Source: Chitinispirillales bacterium ANBcel5 (GTDB lineage: Bacteria > Fibrobacterota > Chitinivibrionia > Chitinivibrionales > Chitinispirillaceae). Taken from it: a DNA stretch of 64,000 bases. Positions within the stretch are counted from its first letter, which is position 1. Each line of letters opens with the position of its first letter. The notes below the pieces were generated by a model that made no database searches, was not told where the DNA came from, and saw only the letters and a program-made list of their open reading frames with translations. This document shows, in pieces, positions 8,893 to 16,887 of the stretch. Made by a program: the position numbers and the translations under genes. Where the stretch lies: contig JARUKZ010000016.1 of assembly GCA_029688955.1 (NCBI GenBank), positions 35,102 to 99,101 on the forward strand, given 5' to 3'.

Positions 8893-9309
8893 ATGAATAA
8901 TAAGGATTACCAAAATGAAAACGATAAAAACACTTTTGAATCGATGTCTGTGGCACAAATTTTCAAACGAATAAAGAATCAGGTTTTTATGCTCGCCAAA
9001 AAAGAGGTTACCTTAGCAAAAGAAGAAGCGAAGGAGGATTTAAGAAGGGAACTGTTTACCCTTAAGGGTATTCTCATTGCTGCTGTTTTGTTTCTACTTA
9101 CCGTTTGTATGCTTCTTGTTACCCTGACGTTTATTCTTGGTAATTATGTGTCACTATGGGTTGCAGGACTAATTATAACTGGGGTGTTACTGCTTGCATC
9201 ACTGATTGTTGCAGCTGTAGCCTGGAAAAAGAGAGTCACCTCTGCGTTACCCAAAACAAAGAAAACGATAAAAAAAGATATCAAAATAGCTAAAGGGAGA
9301 TTTGCATGA
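8893..9309 (+). CDS. Phage-holin-X / YqjE-like inner-membrane protein
   Basis: A 138-residue membrane protein with a charged amphipathic N-terminus (residues 20-55, rich in K and E) and two adjacent transmembrane helices at about 58-82 and 87-111, then a lysine-rich cytoplasmic tail. This is the layout of the holin superfamily III (PF07332)/YqjE-like chromosomal proteins. Despite the family name they are mostly not phage lysis genes; they commonly sit with DUF3618/YqjD-type ribosome- or membrane-associated proteins and stress genes. GGAG lies 9 bp before the ATG. The stop overlaps the next gene by four bases (ATGA), showing translational coupling with the small membrane protein downstream. 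Confidence 0.75.
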   Translation: MNNKDYQNENDKNTFESMSVAQIFKRIKNQVFMLAKKEVTLAKEEAKEDLRRELFTLKGILIAAVLFLLTVCMLLVTLTFILGNYVSLWVAGLIITGVLLLASLIVAAVAWKKRVTSALPKTKKTIKKDIKIAKGRFA

Positions 9310-9557
9310 GCGAAGATGCGAGGGGAGAAAACGAAGTGGATAGAGCAAACAGTGCTCAGGATTTAGAAAAGCAGATCGAGCAGATACAAGAAGATCTAAA
9401 TGAGCTGGTATCGGAGGTTTTAAAAAGAAAAACTGTTTGGATAAAGAAAACAATAAGCCCCAAAGTTTTAGCGATTATTGCTCTACTGTTTTTTTTATGC
9501 TTTTTGGAAAAACTCTTTGGGGCAAAAGAGTGCAACTGCTCTAAACGATGTAGATAA
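9306..9557 (+). CDS. Small membrane-anchored coiled-coil protein (DUF3618/YqjD-like)
   Basis: An 83-residue protein: an acidic amphipathic coiled coil (about 18-40, LEKQIEQIQEDLNEL), a basic linker (RKTVWIKK), a single C-terminal transmembrane helix (53-68) and a short tail with three cysteines (C76, C78, C82). The coiled coil resembles DUF3618 proteins and the arrangement resembles YqjD/ElaB tail-anchored proteins, some of which bind ribosomes at the membrane. It overlaps the holin-X-like gene by 4 bp. The cysteine-rich tail is unusual for YqjD-like proteins. Function is not known; similarity is by layout more than by strong motif. Confidence 0.65.
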   Translation: MSEDARGENEVDRANSAQDLEKQIEQIQEDLNELVSEVLKRKTVWIKKTISPKVLAIIALLFFLCFLEKLFGAKECNCSKRCR

Positions 9558-9563
9558 AGTACG

Positions 9564-10328
9564 TTATTGCCATTCACCTTTAAACAGAGGTTTTACAATA
9601 GCAGATGAAGGATCTATATTAAATTCCTTAAAAAGATCGGCTGTTTTGGAAGTTTCCTTTCTACCCCGCGGACTTACTCCAAGCTCTTTTTGAGGCTCCT
9701 TTGAGGCTGAAACCATCACCAGCTCACATCCTTCATAGTTTAGGAACTCAGGAGGCTCTACATCGGTAAATCGTTTGCCTTCAAATTTATTCATAAGATA
9801 GTCGGGGTACTGAGCTTTGCCTCTGCGGGGAAGCCCGGCTCCTGAGGGGGATGGTCTTTGGGGGTTTTTAACGGTGATTATGTAACTGGCCTTCTCCTCG
9901 ATATGTAACTCCTGCTGCACATCACCGGGTGAACGGGGCAGCTCAAGAGAGTAGGCCAGGTGAGTATGATTGTGATGCACTGCAAGTAAATATACCCCTT
10001 CACCTGCAGCACGTGCAGCGGGCAGTTTCCTTTCACCTCGGGTTTTGGTGCTGTAGCGCTCTTCACTGAGCACCTCTCTTAACGACTCCGCATTTTCGGT
10101 CACTAATTCCACAAATCCCCAGTTTCTCTCCTGTGCGCCGTGTTCAACCGCTGGGAGTTCTTTTTTTCCTATTGCTATCATCCGATACAAACCCTTGTGA
10201 TCGGGTCTCAGTATCATATGGAGTCTCTGTATATCACTTTCATTTTTTACCTGTGCTCTTTGTACTCTTGGGCGATAAAAAAAATAGATGCTTCCTCTCT
10301 CAAGTAGTATTGATTCATTTGAACTCAT
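9564..10328 (-). CDS. Conserved uncharacterised protein
   Basis: A 254-residue soluble protein with no signal peptide or membrane segment. Landmarks are ERGSIYFFYRPRV at the N-terminus, RNWGFVELVTENAESL, ERYSTKTRGERKLPAARAAG, the histidine-rich HHNHTHLAYSLELP, SYIITVKNPQRPSPSGAG, and FLNYEGCELVMVSAS. I recognise this as a family seen in many bacteria without an assigned function; the multi-His strand could bind metal, which is inference. It lies 12 bp downstream of the PRC-barrel gene, so the two form an operon. Its stop is 6 bp from the stop of the convergent small membrane protein. Confidence 0.8.
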   Translation of the reverse strand: MSSNESILLERGSIYFFYRPRVQRAQVKNESDIQRLHMILRPDHKGLYRMIAIGKKELPAVEHGAQERNWGFVELVTENAESLREVLSEERYSTKTRGERKLPAARAAGEGVYLLAVHHNHTHLAYSLELPRSPGDVQQELHIEEKASYIITVKNPQRPSPSGAGLPRRGKAQYPDYLMNKFEGKRFTDVEPPEFLNYEGCELVMVSASKEPQKELGVSPRGRKETSKTADLFKEFNIDPSSAIVKPLFKGEWQ

Positions 10329-10340
10329 GCGCTCATCCCC

Positions 10341-11219
10341 TTAATACTTAAGATTGTCATAGAAATCAAACAACTTCTTTTCATACTCTTGGCTAACACC
10401 GATAGTTGGATCGTAGGGCGGACTTTTCGCCAGGTCCTCTTCATCGACTGATACGAAAATTTTGGACATTCCCCAGCTTACAGATTTAACCCAGTGCAGG
10501 GGAATGAGGGTCATTTTTCCTCTCACGCCATATCCCGAAGTTACCGCCAGATACCGAACGGTCCATTCTGAAACATCCAGTATTAGATCTTCCATTCTAC
10601 CATTTTCGCCTGTACCGGTTTCAATTCGGTATTGAAAAATATCCACAAGGCTTCTGAGTTCGGGACTGAAGCTGCTTTCCTGTTCTGCTCTTGAAAATTC
10701 CATCTCTCTTATCTCATCTTCATCGCTTTCCCGGGGCATACCAAGCATATAGAGCTCTTCATCCTCTTCATTCATAAACTCTCCAATTCCGGGTTCGGTA
10801 TCAAGGGCTGGGTCCACCTCCTCATCTCCCGGAAGCTCCCCCCCTTCCGATTCAGTGGTTTTGGTGTCTGCAGTGTCCAGAAAAGATACCTGTCCCCAGT
10901 AGATTGGCCACTCATAATGCCTTCTGACCGCTATTTCGTATTGAAGCGATATGGGCAGGTCGGTATCGACTTCGGGACTTTCCAGGATTTTACTTTTTTT
11001 AAGCGTAACGGGTAGAATCATTTTGTCCCAATCCGCTTCACCCACAGAAATTGGTGCTATGAGTGCTTTTCTGTCTATGAGCAAATCACTTATATCCACG
11101 ACAAAATATCGTACAGTCCACTCCTGGTCATCAAAGTAGATATCTTTTATTACACCGACATAGCCATCCAGTGCCTCTACTTTAAAGTTTAGTAACTCTT
11201 TTGCTTTTCGCAGCATCAT
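10341..11219 (-). CDS. Double PRC-barrel domain protein
   Basis: A 292-residue protein with two PRC-barrel-like domains. The first (about 4-75) reads LLNFKVEALDGYVGVIKDI then WTVRYFVVDI; the second (about 200-275) reads MEDLILDVSEWTVRYLAVTS and KMTLIPLHWVKSVSW. A long acidic linker (about 120-190) separates them. PRC-barrels are small beta-barrels found in photosynthetic reaction-centre H subunits, in RimM and in many stress proteins, where they mediate protein or RNA contacts. AAGGAG precedes the tandem ATGs at 11219 and 11216, and either could be used. It is the first gene of a two-gene operon with the conserved protein downstream and is divergent from the RRM gene. Confidence 0.85.
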   Translation of the reverse strand: MMLRKAKELLNFKVEALDGYVGVIKDIYFDDQEWTVRYFVVDISDLLIDRKALIAPISVGEADWDKMILPVTLKKSKILESPEVDTDLPISLQYEIAVRRHYEWPIYWGQVSFLDTADTKTTESEGGELPGDEEVDPALDTEPGIGEFMNEEDEELYMLGMPRESDEDEIREMEFSRAEQESSFSPELRSLVDIFQYRIETGTGENGRMEDLILDVSEWTVRYLAVTSGYGVRGKMTLIPLHWVKSVSWGMSKIFVSVDEEDLAKSPPYDPTIGVSQEYEKKLFDFYDNLKY

Positions 11220-11551
11220 TTCACTCCTTACCCTACAATTGATACTTGGCTCAAAACGGCAACGACTTAAGTGACAGAAATATCAAAGGGTGTGCCATGC
11301 GTCTCTATTCTCACCCCGTTTTCGATTTTGCGAATCGTTTTGGGAGTCAAAATGAGAAAGTGGCTCTGAAGTGCTGATTAGGGCAGGTTTTTCGCTCGGC
11401 ACGGATTTTGATTGTATCCTCTACACACCCCAAAAGGGTGAGAAAAACGAGAAAAACATGTGGTAAGCGGTTTTGTTGTAATCATTATCACATCACATAA
11501 GCCTGGAAGTGTTTTCAGGGATCATCTTTCACCATTTTCAAAGGATGTTGT
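11220..11551. other. Divergent intergenic region between PRC-barrel and RRM genes
   Basis: A 332-bp gap without a gene. It must hold the promoters of both divergent genes. I see no convincing -35/-10 pair or riboswitch. Short near-repeats occur (CCCCAAAAGGGTGAGAAAAA near 11430-11450, ATCAAAGGGTGTG near 11282). The long leader of the RRM gene could fold as a thermosensor or autoregulatory leader, as known for some RNA-binding proteins; this is only a possibility. Confidence 0.4.
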
Positions 11552-11848
11552 ATGTCTCAGAAGCTTTATATTGGTAACCTCCCCTACAGAACCACAGAAA
11601 ACGATGTCAGACAACTCTTCAACAAGTACGAGCCGATTCATTCGGTGGTGCTTATCTCTGACAGGGAAACGGGCAGATCACGCGGTTTTGGATTCATTGA
11701 GCTGGATGAAGATTGTGCGGATGCAGCGATTAGTGAGCTGGGAGACACAATCTTTGGTGGAAGAAATCTTCGAATCAGCAAAGCCAGAGACAGAGATGAA
11801 GGGATGCGCGCAGGTGCAACGCGCATGCAGGCCTACAATCGTAGTTAA
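11552..11848 (+). CDS. RNA-binding protein with one RRM domain
   Basis: A 98-residue protein that is almost entirely a single RNA recognition motif. RNP2 is LYIGNL at residues 5-10 and RNP1 is RGFGFIEL at 44-51, both with the aromatic RNA-stacking residues. The fold ends near residue 83 (GRNLRISKA), followed by a short basic tail. Such single-RRM proteins in cyanobacteria and deltaproteobacteria-like lineages are cytoplasmic RNA chaperones often induced by cold. AAGGA lies 7 bp before the ATG. It stands alone, with a 332-bp upstream region and an inverted repeat downstream. Confidence 0.93.
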   Translation: MSQKLYIGNLPYRTTENDVRQLFNKYEPIHSVVLISDRETGRSRGFGFIELDEDCADAAISELGDTIFGGRNLRISKARDRDEGMRAGATRMQAYNRS

Positions 11849-11888
11849 GAAGAGTTGCTCCATCACTTTGTGAGAATCTGCTACTTCT

Positions 11889-11921
11889 GGCCAGGGGGAG
11901 AAACCTATTCTTTCCCTGGTC
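11889..11921. terminator. Inverted repeat after the RRM gene
   Basis: GGCCAGGG at 11889-11896 pairs with CCCTGGTC at 11914-11921 (one G-T pair), with further short pairing inside the loop. It sits about 40 bp after the RRM stop. No T-run follows, so terminator function is uncertain. Confidence 0.4.
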
Positions 11922-12074
11922 CACGCAAATTGTATACATCAGGCAGTTAACTAAAATTCTTCATCGTTTAATTTCTGATACTAATCTTAATATCTTAAAA
12001 AAGTAAGTTTTTACTCTGGCTTATCTATTGCTTATATCCTAAAAGAAGAGTAGATCGTAACCCTGGAGGTATTG

Positions 12075-14342
12075 ATGTGGATAAAATGGTTTCCCTGGAA
12101 ATTTGTCTTAAAACGCGTTGCACTGGCCCAAGGATTTGTAGATCCAATTCACGTTCTTTCACGCTTTAATAAGTTCGCACAGCCTTCTGAGGTACTGGCA
12201 CCCGTGGAATTACTGAGAGCAGGTGCTGTTCTTCACTCAAGAGGGTTAATAAATAGTCAGGTTATACAGCACAACCTCGATTGGGTTTGGCCCTTTTGGG
12301 CAGAGAAGCAATTTGACCCTAAAGACCACTCCTTTATTCCGCGTGCATTCTCAATTACCCATATCAATTTAACTCATAGAAACTGGACTGCTGTTGGGAT
12401 ACCGGGGTGTAATGAACTGGCAGTGGTAGACCCGCGAGGGCTGGTGATGCCCTACTTTGATTCGTGGAGCCTGGAGTTTTGGCTTACAAGTGATGATGGC
12501 GCAACACTTTTTCCCTCACGGGCACCACAGGCCAAACAGAGTATCTCTTCGGCTGCAGGGCTCAGCCTGGAAACCGAAATTGAGCACAATCAACTTAAGC
12601 TTACTACCAAAACATCTGTTGAGCTTAAAAATGGGTTGCCTTTTTGTAAGATTGAGGGTGAGGGGGGTGTAGGAAATTCGGGGTATATAATCGCAGCACT
12701 TCGGCCATATAATCCCGAAGGTATCTCTTTTATTCACAGTGTGGAATCAATGCACTCGGGGCTGGGATGGATAGTGGATGAAAAGGACAGAGTATGGTTT
12801 AACAGAAAACCTCAGCAGATTTACTTATCAAATTACGGAAAAGGTGATGTTTCTCATCTGTTTGGATCAAAATCTGCCCAAGAAGAAAAAAGTGTTATCT
12901 GTGATGTAGGTATGGTTACAGCAATGGCTTTATTTAGAATAGATGCCTCTCAGAAAAAGGGCACTGTAAAGATAGAAATACCGCTTGGAGAAAAAGAATA
13001 CAGAAAGAAAAAACTATTCGGGGCAAATGCCACTCAGGAGCAGATCTGGAAGGAGAGTTTAAAGGGACAATGTCAGTTGGAGTTTAAGGTTAGCTCCTAC
13101 GAACATCTTTTTAAAACAGCTGTAAGCACCCTGGTTCTCCATACTCCTTTAGATTCCTATGCTGGGCCTTATACCTATAAACGGTTTTGGTTTAGAGATG
13201 CTGCTTTTATCGTTAATGCACTGTTGTGTGCAGGACTAAAAACGAGAGCAAAACAGATTATCGAACGTTTTTTTCACCGTCAGAACTCCTCCGGCTACTT
13301 CCTTTCTCAGGAGGGGGAATGGGATTCCAATGGCCAGGCACTATGGGCTATGGAACGATACTGCTCTCTTGGCGATTATACCCCACCAGAGCATTGGCTA
13401 AATGCGGTAGAAAAAGGGTGTTTTTGGATAATGCACAAAAGGAAACAAAGCAGTTCCTTTCCGGGGCTTCTACCAGCAGGTTTTAGTGCTGAGCATCTGG
13501 GTCCAAATGATCACTACTACTGGGATAATTTCTGGTGTGTTGCAGGGTTGAGGGCTGGTGCGGAAATTTTGAAAAGAGGTGGAAGAAACGATTCTGCAGA
13601 AAAAGTCAGCAAAGACTGTATCGAGTTTCTCAAAGACATAGAGCGATATATGGCTGAATTCAGAGAAAATGTACAATCCGATGCAATGCCTGCTTCACCA
13701 AACCGTAGATTGGACAGTGGAGCGGTAGGGTCATTGGCGGTAGGGTATCCTCTGATGCTTTGGCAGCCCGATGACAGACGTCTTTTGCAAACCGCAAACT
13801 ACCTCTTTGATAACTGTCTGCTTGATGGTGCTTTTTATCATGACATAAGTCATTCGGGAATAAATCCTTATCTTTCCCTTCATATTGCGCAGGTACTTAT
13901 GCGTGCGGGAGACCAAAAATTTCGCTTCATTATGGATTCAATCGCAAACCTGGCATCTTCTACCGGTCAGTGGCCTGAAGCCATCCACCCCTTACTAAAA
14001 ACCGGATGTATGGGTGATGGGCAGCATGTATGGGCTGCTGCGGAGTGGGTGATGATGGTTAGAAATAGTTTTATATGTGAAGATAATTACGGGAAAATAG
14101 TTCTTTGTCAGGGGATTATTGATGAGTATCTTACAGATAGTAAAACGCTGTCTTTTGGACCGGCGCCTACCACACATGGAGCGTTTACAGTAGAGGTAAA
14201 CGTGTTGTCTGAGTCACAAATTGAGGTAAAATGGTTCGGCCAATATAATAGTACCCCTCCTGAAGTAATTGAGATAGCAATGCCCGGAAAAGAGCGTATA
14301 AGAGTTGATGGAAATAAAGGAAGTGTCAAAATTGAACGGTAA
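12075..14342 (+). CDS. Six-hairpin glycosidase-like protein (GDE-related), substrate unknown
   Basis: A 755-residue cytoplasmic protein. The N-terminal half is beta-rich and the C-terminal half (about 350-680) has the repeated helical-hairpin pattern of an (alpha/alpha)6 barrel: FWFRDAAFIVNALLCAG, EWDSNGQALWAMERYC, HYYWDNFWCVAGLRAG, SGAVGSLAVGYPLML and QWPEAIHPLLKTGCMGDGQH. These acidic/aromatic clusters are those of GDE/GH15/GH94-type barrels, but it is not close to the debranching enzyme at 1124. I chose ATG 12075, which follows a CTGGAGG box; a TTG just upstream is less likely. The downstream glycosyltransferase begins 4 bp after the stop, so the two are translationally coupled and probably act on the same glucan or glycoside. 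Specific activity unknown. Confidence 0.75.
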   Translation: MWIKWFPWKFVLKRVALAQGFVDPIHVLSRFNKFAQPSEVLAPVELLRAGAVLHSRGLINSQVIQHNLDWVWPFWAEKQFDPKDHSFIPRAFSITHINLTHRNWTAVGIPGCNELAVVDPRGLVMPYFDSWSLEFWLTSDDGATLFPSRAPQAKQSISSAAGLSLETEIEHNQLKLTTKTSVELKNGLPFCKIEGEGGVGNSGYIIAALRPYNPEGISFIHSVESMHSGLGWIVDEKDRVWFNRKPQQIYLSNYGKGDVSHLFGSKSAQEEKSVICDVGMVTAMALFRIDASQKKGTVKIEIPLGEKEYRKKKLFGANATQEQIWKESLKGQCQLEFKVSSYEHLFKTAVSTLVLHTPLDSYAGPYTYKRFWFRDAAFIVNALLCAGLKTRAKQIIERFFHRQNSSGYFLSQEGEWDSNGQALWAMERYCSLGDYTPPEHWLNAVEKGCFWIMHKRKQSSSFPGLLPAGFSAEHLGPNDHYYWDNFWCVAGLRAGAEILKRGGRNDSAEKVSKDCIEFLKDIERYMAEFRENVQSDAMPASPNRRLDSGAVGSLAVGYPLMLWQPDDRRLLQTANYLFDNCLLDGAFYHDISHSGINPYLSLHIAQVLMRAGDQKFRFIMDSIANLASSTGQWPEAIHPLLKTGCMGDGQHVWAAAEWVMMVRNSFICEDNYGKIVLCQGIIDEYLTDSKTLSFGPAPTTHGAFTVEVNVLSESQIEVKWFGQYNSTPPEVIEIAMPGKERIRVDGNKGSVKIER

Positions 14343-14346
14343 AAAG

Positions 14347-15642
14347 ATGAATATTTTAATGATGACCAATACGTATCTGCCCTTTGTTGGAGGTGTGGAA
14401 CGATCGGTGGAAACATTCTCAAAAGAGTATAGAAAACTTGGGCACAATGTCAAAGTTGTCGCGACGCGCTATGAGGGGTTTAAAGAGGATGATGAGGATA
14501 TAATAAGAGTTCCGGCATTACAACATTTTAATGGAACCGATTTTTCTGTTCAGTTACCGGTTCCCGGTGTTTTAAACTCCTTATTTAAATATTTCACCCC
14601 GCATATCATTCACTCTCATCACCCCTTTATGTTGGGAGATTCTGCGCTTAGATTAGCTGCTCAGTTTAAAATACCAATTGTTTTCACTTTTCACACTTAC
14701 TATGAGCACTATACTCATTACATTCCAGGTGATTCTGCCGCTATGAAAAGGTTTGTAGCGGCTTTGGCCACCGGCTACGCAAACCTTTGTGATTGCGTTA
14801 TTGCACCCAGTAAAAGTGTGGCTAAGGAAATAATTAAAAGAGGGGTGATTACTCCTGTTGAGGCAATTCCCACCGGCATATGTCTTTCTGATTTTGCCGA
14901 GGGAAATGGAAAAAAATTTAGAAAAGAACATAATATTCCTTCGGGTGCTTTTGTGGTGGGTTTTATAAGTCGTCTTGCTCCAGAAAAGAATTTAAAATTT
15001 CTTGCCGAATCGGTTAAAGAGTTTTTAATCAGGAATAAGAAAGCTCACTTTTTACTGGTGGGGAGCGGGCCATGTGAGAAAGATATAAAAGACTGTTTCA
15101 ATGAGAACACTCTATCAGCACGTTTCCATCACATTGGTACGGTTACGGGAAAAAATCTAGTGGATGCATACCATGCAATGGATGTTTTTGCCTTCACATC
15201 GTTCAGTGAAACTCAGGGGCTGGTTCTTACGGAGGCTATGGCTTCAGGGGTTCCGGTAGTAGCGTTGGATTCACCTGTGGTAAGTGAGATTGTGAGTAAT
15301 CTGTATAATGGCATTATCGTCAAAAAACAGAGACATGATTCTTTTTGTGATGCTCTTTCTATTATGTATCATTCAAGCACAATAAAAAAAGCGCAGTTTA
15401 AAGAGGCTGCTTTCATGACTGCCAAAACCTATGAAAAACAGCTTTGTGTAAAAAAAGTATTAACAATATATTCTGAGCTTCTCAAAAAGCGATATGTGAA
15501 ACGAGACAGAACTGACAGCATGTGGGAAAAGGCAATGAGAATGATTAAAGCAGAACTTGAACTTATATACAATATGACCAAAGCTACTGGTGCTGCAATG
15601 AATGATAAAAAAGATTCAAAACCTTTCGATAACCCCAGTTAG
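14347..15642 (+). CDS. GT4-family glycosyltransferase
   Basis: A retaining GT-B glycosyltransferase of about 431 residues. The N-terminal MNILMMTNTYLPFVGGVERS strand-loop is the classic GT4 acceptor-side glycine loop; a HSHHPF motif lies near 85 and FHTYYEHYTHY near 110; the C-terminal donor domain has FISRLAPEKNL and the EX7E motif in SETQGLVLTEAMASGVPVVA (around 287-306). It resembles diacylglycerol alpha-glucosyltransferase-like GT4 enzymes. The ATG at 14347 begins 4 bp after the upstream stop. A longer in-frame start inside the previous gene (14305) is possible but less likely. Pairing with the six-hairpin glycosidase-like gene suggests a common substrate. Donor and acceptor cannot be assigned. 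Confidence 0.9.
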   Translation: MNILMMTNTYLPFVGGVERSVETFSKEYRKLGHNVKVVATRYEGFKEDDEDIIRVPALQHFNGTDFSVQLPVPGVLNSLFKYFTPHIIHSHHPFMLGDSALRLAAQFKIPIVFTFHTYYEHYTHYIPGDSAAMKRFVAALATGYANLCDCVIAPSKSVAKEIIKRGVITPVEAIPTGICLSDFAEGNGKKFRKEHNIPSGAFVVGFISRLAPEKNLKFLAESVKEFLIRNKKAHFLLVGSGPCEKDIKDCFNENTLSARFHHIGTVTGKNLVDAYHAMDVFAFTSFSETQGLVLTEAMASGVPVVALDSPVVSEIVSNLYNGIIVKKQRHDSFCDALSIMYHSSTIKKAQFKEAAFMTAKTYEKQLCVKKVLTIYSELLKKRYVKRDRTDSMWEKAMRMIKAELELIYNMTKATGAAMNDKKDSKPFDNPS

Positions 15643-15678
15643 GCCAGTATTGTAAGCAAAAATGAGCAGGAAGAACTG

Positions 15679-16812
15679 ATGTTTGGAAAAAGGATCACTA
15701 TTGCAGCAATAAAAGGTTTTGAACTAAAAGTACAGTATGTGACACTGTTATTTTTAGGGGTTCTTCTCCTTCTTCTCGTATACGGAATCTTTCCGTACTC
15801 TTTTTCTTCTCTCTCTTCTGTTACATACTGGTGGATGGGGCTTTCGGTTCTTGTTGGCGTATTGGTCTCAATAGCTTTTCATGAATACGTTCATCTGTTA
15901 GTGTATTGTTTATTGGGTGTTAGAGTAAACTCTGTTACCCTATTTTTATTTGGCGGAGTTAGGGAGTGTGAAAACGACTCTCTTTCCTGGGAAAAGGAGA
16001 TTGTAGCTTCACTGAGCGGTCCTCTTGCCAGCACAATTTTTGCTTTCTGTTTTTACATCCTTGTGCTGCTCACAACAGAGATGATGTGGTCCATACCAAT
16101 CAATGGTGTAGTATTATTTTTATTCTATTATAATCTTTTACTGGTAGGTTTAAATCTGCTTCCTTTCTTTCCCCTTGATGGGGGATTTTTGGTTCGGCTT
16201 TTCTTTCATTATGTTACAAAAAACATCAGAAAGGCTTCAATGATAAGTAATGCTATGACTACTGTGGGAAGTATGCTTTTTATCACCATAGGGATGGCAT
16301 TTTTGCTCGGTGGAAGTTTTGTTGGGGGGCTTTGGTGGGTAATCTTTGGAATTTCTATGATTCATGCTTCTGAATTAGCTGTCCAAAAATACATAAACCG
16401 CTTGCAGATAGAAGATATAAGTGAGCTTTCGGAAAAGGTAAGAACAAAGGTGATAGGGGGAACTGTTTCAATTCAAAATTTTGTAACCGATTGTCTTTGC
16501 AGAGAAAGTTGTCAGGTTTTTCCGGTAGAGAAGGAGGGGATGCTTGTTGGGCAAATCGGACATAGGGATGTTATGAGGGTACCGGAAAAAAGATGGACTG
16601 AAATAAGTGTAGGGGAGGTTGCATCGGCAGGTTCTAAAAATTATTTCTATTATGAGCACTGTTCTTTTATCGATTTGCTTAGAGGGTGTTTTCAAAGCGG
16701 GGCAACCTCCTTTCATATTATTGATAAGAGCGGTTTTTTTAAAGGGACAGTTACCTTAAACGATATTTTAGCGACAATTGTCTCACAATTTTCCTTAGAT
16801 GAGAATAATTGA
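15679..16812 (+). CDS. Site-2 protease-like M50 membrane metalloprotease with CBS-like C-terminus
   Basis: A 377-residue polytopic membrane protein. Zinc-binding HEYVH (HExxH) is at residues 68-72 within a transmembrane helix; the third ligand motif NLLPFFPLDGG is near 158-169. Additional hydrophobic helices occur at about 20-38, 53-75, 105-150 and 190-225. The last 130 residues, from DISELSEKVRT, resemble a degenerate CBS pair (VGQIGHRDVMRV and FKGTVTLNDILATI), as in the CBS-containing S2P subfamily where nucleotides regulate cleavage. It follows the GT4 gene by 36 bp with an AGGAAG box, so it may be in the same transcript. The substrate is unknown. Confidence 0.88.
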   Translation: MFGKRITIAAIKGFELKVQYVTLLFLGVLLLLLVYGIFPYSFSSLSSVTYWWMGLSVLVGVLVSIAFHEYVHLLVYCLLGVRVNSVTLFLFGGVRECENDSLSWEKEIVASLSGPLASTIFAFCFYILVLLTTEMMWSIPINGVVLFLFYYNLLLVGLNLLPFFPLDGGFLVRLFFHYVTKNIRKASMISNAMTTVGSMLFITIGMAFLLGGSFVGGLWWVIFGISMIHASELAVQKYINRLQIEDISELSEKVRTKVIGGTVSIQNFVTDCLCRESCQVFPVEKEGMLVGQIGHRDVMRVPEKRWTEISVGEVASAGSKNYFYYEHCSFIDLLRGCFQSGATSFHIIDKSGFFKGTVTLNDILATIVSQFSLDENN

Positions 16813-16887
16813 TGGTCAAAATAAAATCGTTTCAAAAACGAAACTGTATAACTAAACGATAACCACACTAATTTAAGCGGTTAACAT

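Noticed and set aside
8893..9557. Prophage lysis cassette
   Set aside because: The holin-X family name is misleading. No endolysin, integrase or structural phage gene is nearby, and the layout fits chromosomal YqjE/YqjD-like genes.
11355..11375. Sigma-54 promoter before the RRM gene (TGGC...TGC)
   Set aside because: The GG to GC spacing is 9 rather than the required 10 bases.
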